Shown here: positions 1 through 11,422 of the stretch, in pieces
How positions within the stretch are numbered: the stretch's first letter is position 1
Layout of the letters: every line of letters starts with the position of its first letter
Assembly: GCF_000499385.1 (NCBI RefSeq)
Contig: NW_013651790.1
Location: 90,604-154,603 of the forward strand
Origin: Eimeria necatrix
Lineage: Eukaryota; Apicomplexa; Conoidasida; Eucoccidiorida; Eimeriidae
Direction of reading: 5' to 3'
Length of the DNA: 64,000 bases
Translations under genes and position numbers: made by a program
The notes under the pieces: model-generated
What the model was told of the DNA's origin: nothing
Databases searched by the model: none
Seen by the model: the letters and a program-made list of their open reading frames with translations, nothing else

Positions 1-212
1 TTCTCCCAGAGACCAAAAACCTTTTTCTGGTCTACATTACGGGACACAATACGCATTTTTTTGTGTGTCCTACAAGCGGACGTAACATCCCCTCGCAGAC
101 AGCCCACACTGTGGGCAGTGTCTCAGTACGCGCACACCCGCGCTCTGCAGTCAAGAACGAAGTTTTCTTGACCATGCGTCGCTGCTGTGTGTGGTTGTGA
201 CTTGCTCTTCAG

Positions 213-530
213 TCAGGACTAGCAGCACGGCTGATGCCCCTCTTCGGACGCTGTGTTGTGCAGAAGGTGCAACCAGCGACGGTTAGCAAGGGCGGCATCT
301 ATATCCCGGCAAGTGCTTCCCCAAAATCTGGCTGCCACATGGCGAAAGTCGTTGCGGTCTCGCCACCCAAGGGCACAGGAAATGCTGCAGTGAGTGAAGA
401 CTGGGCGAAGCTGCAGGTTGGGCAGACGGTGATGGTGCCCGAGTTCGGCGGTATGAAGGTTGAAGTTGATGACGAAGAGTTGTTTGTCTTTAGAGGAGAA
501 GACATCCTTGCGGTTGTGAAGGATGAGTGA
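213..530 (+). CDS. Mitochondrial-type 10 kDa chaperonin (Cpn10/HSP10), 3' exon
   Basis: Co-chaperonin that caps the Cpn60 ring and helps fold proteins, most likely in the mitochondrial matrix. The reading frame shows the GroES fold signatures in order: LFGRCVVQKV, KGGIYIP (the start of the mobile loop), VPEFGGMKVEVDDEELF, and the C-terminal FRGEDILAVV. Length after the first in-frame ATG (234) is 98 residues, normal for the family. The frame is open back to a good acceptor (pyrimidine-rich, ending TTCAG at 212), which adds SGLAARL before the methionine, so 213-530 is probably a last exon whose first exon lies to the left. If not, translation starts at 234. The mitochondrial rather than apicoplast assignment rests on resemblance to mitochondrial HSP10 (GGxKVxxDDxEYFxFR pattern) and is an inference. 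It is convergent with the UBA5 gene. Confidence 0.85.
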   Translation, partial: SGLAARLMPLFGRCVVQKVQPATVSKGGIYIPASASPKSGCHMAKVVAVSPPKGTGNAAVSEDWAKLQVGQTVMVPEFGGMKVEVDDEELFVFRGEDILAVVKDE

Positions 531-1001
531 ACTCTCTAGGTAGTGTTGACTACATAGCAGCCGTGTGGAGTTACGTAACGACGGAATGCCCAGGCTTGTC
601 ACGCAACTAGATTGTTGGCGTTTTGGGGAATCAGTGGAAGCAGAACACCGACGCAATGAAACTAGATGGGGGTGGTGCCACGTACTTGTCAGTTTGTAAA
701 AATAAGGTAGCACAGCTCTCGTATTATCCCTGAAGTGTGCTTCCTAATTATGTTGGTGAGGGAGCTGTCGCTGAAGGTCTTTAAGTGTTGTTCGCAGTTC
801 GAGGCCATTCGACTGCGGGACCCAACGGCTGATTACAAGCTTAACAAACTTTGAGCTGCGCACCGATGCAAGTTTCCACGTAGAATTTTGAAAGAGATTG
901 CCACCATTCGGGACACCCATGTGGACTGCTCCCCAGTCTAGTACTCAGTCTGGCACTTTTGCACTTTTGACAGTGCCACCAGTTCACACGGCTAGCCCGA
1001 C
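531..1001. other. Convergent intergenic region
   Basis: The stretch between the Cpn10 stop and the UBA5 stop should hold both 3' untranslated regions. No additional coding frame, RNA gene or repeat is seen. Confidence 0.5.
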
Positions 1002-3357
1002 TCAGGCCTGAAGAGACTTCAGCTTTGCAGCTAAGTCGTCTACAGATGCTGCGCAAACAGGTGGCCTATTCTTCATGGCCTCGGGACCTGTTCCTGGCGT
1101 TTGATGTTTATCCTCTAGATCCCCATCGTCCACCAGACATATGCCGAAAGGGTTATCCTTATGGAGAGGCCCATCTGCTTTCCTTTCCTCCTGTGCTCTA
1201 GGGATGTAGTCTTCCAGATTGAGGCCCCGTTCTTGCACTTCTTTCTGCGTCGTAAACATAAAAAAAGCATATCCATTACCACCCCGTGAAGCTGGGGTCG
1301 GGCCAAAGTATCCTCAATATTTTACTGTAGAGGACATAACAAGTCAATTTACTTAAGTCGAAATGAAGAAATGCATTTGCCAATGGTTATGTTCTCCCCT
1401 AACTCTGCACGGACCTGTCTAGTGCAGCACCATGCATCCGCACACTGGTCATTCGGCCGCAGGCGTAAAGTGGTAAAGTAATCTTCCAGCGACTCCCAAC
1501 CAAGAAAGGTGGACGGTCGACCGAAACCAAGTAGAAACTTGAGGACATTCTGAACTAGAATGCCTGTATTAGCAGCGAAAGCATACACCGTCGAGCATGA
1601 ATCTTCTAGTGCACGCAGAGACCAAATTGTACGTAACATAACACAGTATTTAGCACCTGTGCCTTCAAAGCATGTAGGCGTGCGGGATCAATACTGCTTC
1701 CCCGCCCACTTACTGAACTTACCGGCTGTTACACCCATGGTAGTTGGGAGCGATGCAGCACAGACGCCCTCACGCTTGATTGCATTCTCATCCTCCTTTG
1801 TGGCGACAACGTATGGCGGCGCGCACTGCGCATAAAAGGCTCTAAACCACGTTCTTGTCAGTACTTCATTGCAGATAAATCCAACAAATTGTAACACGAC
1901 AAGCAAGTATACCAGATGTCACTGAAAACACAATGCCTACCGACCTGGAAGCACGCGAGAATTCCAGGAATGCACAGCTGCACTTGCCCGCTGGTGGCGT
2001 TCTCGCTGACCCCACTGTTAAACCATGGTACTCCTGAACGGCATGCGAGGGAACGCACAATGATTGGCGCACGCAGGGGCTAGCAACGGCACAAAGAGGT
2101 CACGCAAGAACTTTACTAAAACGTCCGTGGACATATCTCAAGAATTCGCTACTGTTTACACACAACGCACACATTTGATCAGGAAATAAAGACAGCTTTA
2201 ATGAAGTATTGGAAAGCCCATTAGCTGTTGTCTGTTGTTCTGAATCTTTCCTACCACTCCCACCAACAGAATTGTCATGCAGGAGCGCATCACGTCATAT
2301 CTAGTTCTGCGTCTGCTGCAATTACAAAGAAACACGTGAGCACAAAGTAAATTCATGGGAGTAGATTCAACACGCTTCGTCTGACGCACCAGCCTCGTTG
2401 CATGCTTGGCTAATGGTGATGCGGGCTGCATAGTTGTCAACACAACTCAGAACGAGGTCAACTGGATATTTCCCCAAGCAATTTAGTCGGCGGCGTTGAG
2501 AATGTGTCTGCCCTGTTTCCTGGTCGCGATGTACCATTGAATCCTTGCCATTCATAATGCGGGACAAGAAAAGATCGAACTCTTCGCAGATGTTTGCATT
2601 GTGAGTCTCCATTTCCACGTCAGGATTAATGAAGGAAAGAGTCCGTCGGGCAGCCTTGAGGCGCGCGGTACAATACACAAATCAGTATCATGTCGATAAT
2701 CTACGCAGCCTACAGCTCCTACAAGGAATGGGCAGTTCCACAGACGCTCTGACTAGACGATTAGACGTGTCTACTGTGGGCGTTTACCTCTACTTTGGTC
2801 ATTCCCACGTCCTTGGGCGTGAAGAAGAGGCGATTCATGTTTGACAATTCGACAGAGTCGAAATCGAAAAGGATGATCTTACCGACCCCGCAACGAACAA
2901 GCATTTCAGCCGCTACAGAGCCCACTCCTCCTACACCCACCAGCAGCACAGCCTTCTTAGTAATTGCTCGGTAGTCGCGTACCACGCCCATCCTGGAGAG
3001 ATGGAGCACAGACATGTAGCGAAAGGACAATACAGCCGCAGACATGTAACAAAAGGACAATACAACAGCAGTTAAGGTAGGGGGCTTCTGATACCGGGTC
3101 ACTATTGCTGGAAGAAATAGCAAAAACTCCCTGCCAAGCCCTCTCATAATGCAGCTTAGAGCTTACCTTTGCAACGCCATTAAGCGAGAATACGGATTGT
3201 CCGCCCGAACTTCGGCACTCATTGATAGGACCTTGGGCCGTAGGCCCCCTTCTGTCTGGGATTCAGCGTCTTTGGGCATCTTCAAGTTAATCAACGCAGC
3301 TGGGCTTGCTTGCAGATGGATGTATTCCTTGTCTATCCCAAGAAGTGTGCGCTTTTC
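1002..3357 (-). CDS. UBA5: UBA5-like UFM1-activating enzyme (E1), 7 exons recognised
   Basis: Adenylates the ubiquitin-like modifier UFM1 and carries it as a thioester, the first step of UFMylation at the ER. Exons on the minus strand are 3167-3357, 2788-2992, 2390-2654, 1945-2033, 1723-1825, 1415-1563 and 1002-1244; every junction is GT-AG and in phase. In order the protein shows [11 protein letters not shown], the nucleotide-binding loop [27 protein letters not shown], the catalytic-cysteine block [15 protein letters not shown], and two cysteine pairs (CFQC and QCADAWC) that in UBA5 bind zinc. Near the end [10 protein letters not shown] resembles the human UFM1/GABARAP-interacting motif. 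The spliced product is about 414 residues, against 404 in human. The start is not fixed: exon 1 is open to an acceptor at 3358, so a short upstream exon is likely; in-frame methionines also occur inside exon 1. Confidence 0.92.
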
Positions 3358-6300
3358 CTGCTATGTACCATACCTCGAGAACCTCCTGGATACTTCGCGA
3401 TGCTAGAATCAGGAAAATTAGCTGCTGTTTTATTCGCGGGAATTAATGTAAAATTTGTGCTACAACGCAAATGTAGCCCGGAGAATTCAGTTGCACTTAT
3501 GGCCCAGATTCGTGAAAATGTATGAAACGATTTCGCGTGGGGTTGGTCTATTGAGGTAGGGACCCAGGTAAGAAGCAAAATTAGTACAATGGCTTTTCCG
3601 GATCTAACTAAAAATCGGAATAGGACAGGTGAACAGAGTCACGTTGCAAGTGGATCTACAGGGGAATGTGCAGAGGCGTCCGAGGCCAGGGTGAACTACG
3701 TTTTTCTCTGCCGCGCTTTTCCAATATATGGGCGATGCATATTCCACTTGAAGTAATGAGTGTGAAAGTATGTGGGGGCAAGAGTTGGCCGTGGGCGTTC
3801 CAGTGGTGCAGTCAACTTCCCTGCTGCGGTACTGGCTACTGTAGGATGCTTATGCCCTCGTCTAAGAGTCCGACAACGTTGCCAGAACCCCTGACTGCGC
3901 AGAGTTAAGCGAATATAATGCCGATATAAGGCTGTGTGCTGCAAAACTTCCACAAGGCAACGGAAACAATTCATGGGGCTGGCGTCGGCTGCCTGCGCAG
4001 TTCAGGAGTCTCCTGTAAGTCACACTATTGTTTCGTTACATTGAAAGCGGTCAACTTTCTATTTTATGTTTTGGCGACAGTTCATTCACAATGTTAGGAC
4101 GCAGTCAGGTCCTATCACTAACGCTGCAGTGTAGTAGAACTCATCTAGTAAGTGATCGTTCAGATCACTTACTATATTTGGCAGCTAATATAGTGGACAA
4201 TTGCCAGTTTATGATGATCCCTTCGTTCCTACCAGGTGCTCTTGCCGGTGTAAAGAAATTTGTAGAGCCAACAGCAATAGTAAGCATGCAAGCTACCCTT
4301 CTTGGCTTGTCAGCAGGGCTACGCCGTTGTTCAGCGTGACGAGCCTGGGCTGCTGCCACCTCCAACACAATTCAACTAGCTCTGTTCACCCTTCTTTCTG
4401 AGCTCTCCGTCTTTTGCACACACACTCAAACACAGACGCCAACCTCAGCGTGCACACGGACAGCTGGAGCCAACCGTCTGCAGCGTTGCCTGGCATTCTT
4501 AAGCTGGGTTCCTCCTGCTCTTCAAGATATCCGTCCTTTGCACACACAGACAAACCCAGGAGTCCACCACAGTTTACCCAGAGTAAACTGACGATACCCG
4601 GGAGCAGAGTATCTTGACCTTTCTGGGCGTGGTCGCTTCAGGGTCGTGGGCTGCGGCCCATCTGTCTTCGACGCACTTTAGCACCATATCGCTGTGTAGG
4701 CCTTCTTTATTACCAAGTCAGCTGACTTTGTGGCTGTTAAGCAGCAATTTCTGTAGCTCGCTACACCCATATATGAAAAGTATGTTACGTGCGGCCGTGA
4801 AAGGTGTCCCAGGGAACACGGGCAACACTTACTGGATACCATTGATTTCAAGACAGTTAAGAATATGCAGGAACTACGCTATGTGAATGGCTCCGGCAAC
4901 GACAAAATAATGGAAAGTAAATTGTGAGGAAAGCAGCGAATGTTTCGCGGAGGCAGTCTCTATTCAGTAGGCAAATCTAGAACTTAATTTCAAGTAGAAG
5001 TAGAGTAATTTGAGGAAGGGACAAGCATTTCTGGTTTTAGTGCATAGCTGTGGAGGAGCTGACAGAGACGAAGCACGTCAGATCACGGATATGATGCGCC
5101 TCCTTGCAAACTGCATCCAGGAGGATACAACTTTCCTTCTCGCGTTTGATAAGCATAAAACGCAATATCGACTTTGAGTAGAATTTTAGCGTGGCAGATT
5201 CTATCACATTGCCTGCCCACGAATTTCCTACAGTTCATGAAGACCACATAGGTTTCCTTACAGTACTTCGCACTACTTCTGAGGAAGAAACTGGCCATGC
5301 AAATTGAAGTGTATTCACTCAGAAAATATACAGTACCCAGTGAGTGTGAAAAGACGTAATTGTGAGGGTGGGTATGTTTGTCGAGTTCTTCAAACAAGCA
5401 GAGGGTGCCGCTGGCGGATCTCCGGCAGCCTAGACGCTTTTGTGTACACTGATGAATCAAGTGTTCTGGAAAGGTTTCAGTCCTACTTCGATCCCCTTTA
5501 TGCATCCTTTATGCATCTTGGACCGCTTTACTTGGGCTATTTTGACACTTTATTAGCTGTGTGAGGTACAATACAGTGTTGGTAGCCGGCACTAGTGAGC
5601 TACATAGGCACCAAGCTGGGCATGGTGGACTACGAGCAAGAAGGCATCTGTGAAATTTCACATTCGCTGCATAGCTGACAAATACAGTAAGCAATCCGCG
5701 CTAAGGCGCCTTAAATGTCTGAGAGAACGATAATTCACCAGGGGGCATTTTCGCCTCCAAATCGGCATTACACTCATAGAGTGCTCACCGGATAAGTTTG
5801 CACCGGCGATCAACGAGCGAAAGCTTCATGAATTTCCAAACATCAACAAGAAAGAAAAAGGAACATCCTGAGGTGCAAAGCCACGCCTAACGGTGACATT
5901 TACATATCGAATTATCCTAGTGGTGAAGTTGCTAGCCTACCTAGCGCCTAGGGGAAAGCTCTTTTGTGCACTGTTGCAAAGTAGTAGCTGCAGTCAGGGA
6001 ATGAAACTCCGCACGGAACTAACTCCAAACAGACAAATCGAGCATCAGATATACGGCGCCACTGTAATAACGCTGCCCGCTGTAGTTCAACAGAGCAATT
6101 GCTCACGGAACTAACGCCAAGTAGATGAATTGAGCATCATAAATAACGGTTACACACATTAAAATGCATGTTCTGCGGACATTGTCAAGGCGTACTGACC
6201 TAGTAGCAAGGAGTGACTTTGTGGCCAGGCAACCGCTTTAGTTGATCCAGCCCGACTTCGCAACTGTGTTGTTCTCACTAGCCAACTGTCCTTGTGTGCG

Positions 6301-8540
6301 CGTCTAATATCTTGCATGACCGTCGTAACTGTTCTATTGAAGCTCCTGTAAGGATTGCTAGATGCACTCGAATAGAACTGCCAGCTTTACAGTTCCCGCA
6401 GCATGCATGCGCAGTGTAGTGCACAGGCATTACAATAGGGCTTGCTGGTGACCTATAGAAGGTAGCTAGCCGGCGACGTACAAGAGGTCACAACACGGTA
6501 CGAGGACAGGATCCTCTTAGTAGGATCGAAGTAAGCCCAATTGTCGGCGAATTAGCGTGTATACACTGCACGCGCCTGAAAATAACCCGACATTGGGGCT
6601 GGCGATAGCGCCGGCACTGATGCAGGCCTCCTCCCCACAGGGCCTAGGAGGCGAGAACCTCGAGTGGAGGGGATTTTGAGGAGAACAGATTTTGAAAAAC
6701 TATGAATAAATGTATTTCGTGATATTTGGGCTACTGTTTCAAGGAAATGCGCCGTAGGTAGTCGGTTATCGTAGGCCCCTAATCGAGGAGGGCAGTTAGC
6801 AGCGTAATCGGAGCAGTAGCTGCTGTGCATTACACGCAGGGTTCTTTTTCCCACTATTCCTGTTTTGCTGCATAAGTATTAGTTAGCTTTGTGCTGCGGA
6901 AATCGTTCATCACTATCAGCCTGTCTATTTCTTTGTGTGTACAAGTATGCCTGTTCAATTTTATTTGCGCTTGATTTGGCGTGGTGGTAATTTCATCCCT
7001 CTTAATTCCCGAGTGTGCACATAAACATCTTCAAAGTTTTCTGGACTAAATGAACCACTACTGAGTCCACGAGCTCCCTCTTCCAAACACATGCGAATAC
7101 GGTAGTTCAGGAGCTTGTGGCGTTGCTTGTTTGGACCCCACACTTGCGTTTGTAAGCTCCAAAATGAGCACCCACACGTACGGTTATACTATCCCTCTCC
7201 CCTCCGTTCTGCCGCAGTCAGACACTTGACGGGGCCGGATGTGACAGGAGAGTGCCTAAACAGTAAGCGAGCAACTTGGTGCGCGGTGACGTGGTGAAAC
7301 TGTGCGCTGTAAAGAAGTGAGTACCGAAGGGTTGACGGTAGTGAATGCCAAGGGGGACCTGGCTTCAAGTTTAGCGCGACTAGCTGAGCATGTTATGCGC
7401 AAAAGGTAGAACGTGAGCTGTAGTACCACTAGCTTTTACATAGAGCGCGCCTTCAAACTCGCAGTACTGTTTGACAGTCAGTGATGTGAACGGACCGTCG
7501 CCCTAAGCGCTGGTGGGGATACTTTGAAGGTACCGTGGATAGAAAAAATGTGAGCCAGGGCCAAATTGTGGACAGCTTTGCCAATAAGGCTTATGCACGA
7601 AAATAGATCGCGGTTACGCGGCTTTTATTTGAAGCCTTCGTTGCCAGTCAGTTCGTGCGCGCTATTGAGACGTAGTACCTTGTACTCAGTGTTGCGCCGA
7701 TTTGAGTCCTTATATGCCTTACGCTACGAATCAGCACACACCACATGGCTCCGCGCGCGATCTCGTGCCCGCTGGAAATGACGATAATGCCGAGATTGGT
7801 CGCCTTCAGTAAGTTATTTCCGACCACCACTGCTGAGGTGATTGGCTCGGTGGAAGTGGCTTGTCGCGTTGTGTGCCAGTTTAGGAACGAAAGTTGTCAC
7901 TTTCCCTCGCCCTAGTCCCGTGCAGAGACAGATCATCTGCCAAGCCGTGAATTTCACGTTTGGCTTGCCCGTTCTGCTGGGGTAGATAAATATATATATG
8001 GCAGCTCTCCCCTAATTCTGAAACGGGTGCAGACATACTGCTAGAGTCATACTGAAAGTGAGAGTCTCGTTCAGATGTGAGCATATTGGGAGCATTTTGG
8101 CAGTGAATAAGGCAGTCATAGAAGAGCTAGACAATTTGTACTGGTATAGCTGTTCCGCTCGTGGGAATAAAGTCGGCTATCTGCCTTAGAGGCAAGGAAC
8201 GCACACTACTCCAGAGTAACGTGGAAGGTTCCGCAGTAGTGACCTAGAGACTCGGCACTGGGCGAAAAGTTCCCCAGCTAGCGTTTCACATGCACAAGAG
8301 TCTATGCAACAGTAAAGTTACGCTAGAGCAAGAAGAATGTTCCTCCCTGTAAGGCGGGCATTCAGGTGAATGTGATGAGTCCAGAGGACGTGAGAGAGGA
8401 ACTCAAGAAAGAGCGACATACAAATATGCCCTATGTAGTGTATACAAAAATCCAAACAAGGTAACTGGAAAACGAAGGAAAACTGGCAGTGTCGAGCGTA
8501 GGAGGCACTATTTCAACTTGCTCGCCGCCACTGGTTTGAA
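3358..8540. other. Gene-poor stretch without a recognised gene
   Basis: No frame here resembles a protein family I know, and no microsatellite or telomere-like array occurs, in contrast with the right half. The most coding-like segment is a minus-strand frame at about 6961-7120 ending in a basic tail (LPPRQIKRK), which could be a terminal exon, but no upstream exon could be joined to it. It may instead be chance or decayed mobile DNA, as seen further right. Confidence 0.4.
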
Positions 8541-8544
8541 GCTT

Positions 8545-8825
8545 TGTTGAGTCCATCATGCCTGTCCGTCTGTCTTCTTTTTTTAGTTACGTATTCAATT
8601 TGTACGCAAGTACCAATTTATTGGTACTTGATTGCTTTTTATTTCCTTTTGGCTCGGTTTGCTTTCACTCTTTTCTCTCTTTTTCAAATGACTTTACTCG
8701 ATTTGGGATTCGTATTGGTATTGCTGGCAGTTCCACAGTTATTTTTTTTCGTCTATTCAATTCCACTAACTTGTTTGATACTGCCATAATTCCTAAAATT
8801 CTATTTGCTTGTACTCTATGAGACT
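8545..8825. other. T-rich block of atypical composition
   Basis: The plus strand is strikingly rich in T here, with runs of 7-8 T, in contrast with the balanced sequence around it. A stop-free frame across it would give a hydrophobic, phenylalanine-rich peptide, which is what such composition gives by chance. I do not recognise apicomplexan mitochondrial or apicoplast genes in it. Its origin is unknown. Confidence 0.4.
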
Positions 8826-9061
8826 TACGTGCATAGATAGCGCGTCTGCGTGGCAGCCACTTTCATCCAGAGATTGGAAAGTGGGCGTTTGGGAGTGCAT
8901 TTTCACGACCGCACGGCCGACGTTAGTTGTGAAGCTCAATCTAACTTGTTTTCGGCAGAATATAACGAAGTATTTCATAGGATGAGGTTGAATGGGAAGC
9001 ACTGGAAGCTAGGACGTGAGTCAAGCGGGATGGTGTCGAACACAATGTGAGAAAACGGAGT

Positions 9062-10372
9062 CTACACAATTATAGCCAAACGCTGGCGGTGAACCATGAG
9101 GCGTAGCCATGGTTGTGGTAATTTGCGGCAGCCACTGAGATACTGATCTGGCTTACACGTGGACTGTTCCTCAGGGAAGCCCCGCCACCTCACGAGGATG
9201 TCATTTCCAGTGCCCCTCTGAGACGTAGCGAGCTTTATTCTTGTCAGTTGGGCCAACGCCTGCACCTGGCACCAGACACCAGTCCACAATGGCTTATTAC
9301 GCAGCCCCATGAGGATCACGGGGGTGGCGTCAAACAATTTGGGAAATATGGATGGCTCCATGGCAAGAGCATGCCGGCAACAATTCCAAACACATCGGGG
9401 CTCTGCAGTGAAACGGCGATCACAATGAAGCTCGAGCATAGAATATCTAGTGACAACAACTGACCTTTTGCTGCTGATCCGCACCTTGTACCCTACGCAA
9501 TACTCGACGGCTCGCCATTTTATGTCAGCCTATGCTAATTCGTTGGTAAAACGTGACCCTGTGAAAGTTCAAAAAGTTATTGGAACATTTCGCTCGTTCG
9601 CTCGTGGGATTTGTAAGATTGGATTCCAAAGCAGAGACAATGTAGAGGTCAGTGCCAGTAAGAGGGCTCTGGCCTATGGTAGCTTCGAAGGAATAGACTT
9701 GGGCTAACGAGTAGCTGGTGGTTTTGTGAGTAGGGAGCAGGGAGGTGAGGCTTTCACTTCCACTTCTCAAAAAAATGTAACTGCGAAGCATATGTCCCAG
9801 GAACCAGTTAAGGCGTTCGGCTTACCCCTTGTTTCTGGGTTAGGCACGGAAGTCAAAGAGCGTTCGATGCTGAGCCCTTAGGACAGCTACTATCTTAAGT
9901 CGGGCTGAAACAGAGTTTCCCTCTCGAAAATGTGTACTTCGGGGAACACACAGTAGCAAATGAGACAGTCAGCAAAAAACGCAACAGTGTCAGTTGCTGT
10001 CGACATATTCTTCGTGAGAAGAAAACCTCTCACTACCTCTTGTAATGACTTATTTTCGGTGTTTTAGGCACACATGACTTCAACTGCGCGACGAAAGGGG
10101 AACCGGGCTGCCGTACTACGACTGCAACACTCGACCAACGTGCTCAGGGGCTGTCCTTGACGATCCCCATGTACGCGAATGATAGAAGGCTTGCGCACTT
10201 CGTGTACAGCCACTATGATTTTGAGTCTTGGCACGACACTCTGTAGATGTGTTATGAAAGCATGAGCTCCATGCAGTAGCACCTTGATAGAGACCCTATC
10301 CCTGGCTTTGGGGTGCGCCTTGGAGTGTTTGGAGGTGGGGTGAAGGAGCGTATACCCGTTTGGCGAAGTCAT
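9062..10372 (-). mobile_element. Decayed chromovirus (Ty3/gypsy) LTR-retrotransposon, integrase and chromodomain end
   Basis: Reading the minus strand from high to low coordinate gives pieces of a chromovirus integrase in the expected order. About 10,372-10,100 is a possible catalytic core (VHGDRQGQPLSTLVE). About 10,060-9,953 has TENKSLQEVVRGFL, matching the TERxNxxLEQxLR helix after the core. About 9,720 has TIGQSPL, matching the SxTGxSPF motif. About 9,500-9,380 has VGYKVRISSKR and DRRFT, the GPY/F-type module. About 9,200-9,120 has ILVRWRGFPEEQSTCKPDQYL, a chromodomain (family pattern YLVKWKGYPxExxTWEP) in which the usual tryptophan is cysteine. Stops and frame changes separate the pieces, so it is dead. 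No reverse transcriptase, tRNA-binding site or LTR could be identified. Chromovirus-like elements are known from Eimeria genomes. Confidence 0.65.
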
Positions 10373-11325
10373 GCAGTGCTCCCATTGCGCCTACACAAGT
10401 TCGTAGCTTTTCATACAGGAAGTAGCGAACCACTTTATGCTCCGTTAAGCTGCATACTTCTAGGAAATCATAAGGAATCGGTCTTATAAGGAAGTCCGCC
10501 GCTAGACAGTGATTCCCGCAGCACGTATGCAGTTCTACAGTTCGCGAATCAGGTATCAGCCCGTCGGTATTGCGCATTACAGATAGATCGCATTGCTTGC
10601 CACTTATGCAGCTTCGCAGCTTATCAGGTTGGAGGTACCAGGCTACCGTGTGCCGTGCAGGGCAATCAAGTAACAAAGCCCATTCATACGGAATTCTTCC
10701 AACAGAAGCTACTCAAAGCACATGCACTACTCGAGTAGTCCTACCATTAAGCGCCCAACACGAGGTCTCTTGCTGCTATTCAGATTTAGAACGTAGTTCT
10801 TAGTGATCACCTGCACGCTGTGCTATCGTCGCATCATCGCTGGTCGTCTAAAAGAGAGCCAGCGTTATCTACGCAGTAGGCGAGTATGAAGAGGCTGCGC
10901 ACCGGTATGGACAGGAGCAGCAAAGTAACCAACAGCTGTAGCACCTATGCTACGCAGCAAGTTCCTGCACTCGCTTTGCTGGGTTGCTTACGGGATGAGC
11001 TGTTCACAGCTCTACTACTGCAACGCAAAATCCACAGTTCCAGGTGAATTGGTATCTTCTGTGCCTGTTAGACCTTCTACTACTCTTTCTAGCGTCTAAT
11101 TCCGCACCCTTATTGCCGTTTCAAATGTCCTCTCTGCATTCACAACCAGTCGGTCTCGTGAATTTCTTAATAGCTACGGCTATTTCCTGCAATTCAGGAA
11201 ATCTTCGATGGGGTAGGGTCCTAAAGTGAGTGCAGTGAGCACGGCCTCAACTCACTCGTACATGATTACCCTTCTCACTTTAGCACTTGCAGACCCAACT
11301 AGCATCAAGGAGCCCAAGTAGACAA

Positions 11326-11422
11326 ACGAATACCGGGGACAGCGAAGATCTGGAGACGCCAAATCTGAAAACGAAGAAATCAGATTTGGCGTCTCCAGAT
11401 CTTCGCTGTCCCCGGTATTCGT
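11326..11422. repeat. Perfect inverted repeat, 43-bp arms with an 11-base loop
   Basis: The left arm at 11,326-11,368 is exactly complementary to the right arm at 11,380-11,422. The loop is AAACGAAGAAA. Beyond the arms, one mismatch is followed by four more paired bases (11,321-11,324 with 11,424-11,427). The arms are not simple sequence (they contain CCGGGGACAGCGAAGATC), so this is a true palindrome. It lies in the gene desert about 1 kb from the decayed retrotransposon. It may be a fold-back element, the trace of an inverted duplication, or a read/assembly fold-back artefact. Confidence 0.9.

Noticed and set aside
8558..8821. Mitochondrial or apicoplast gene fragment in the T-rich block
   Set aside because: The translated peptide does not resemble cytochrome b, cox1, cox3 or any apicoplast protein I know; only the composition is suggestive.
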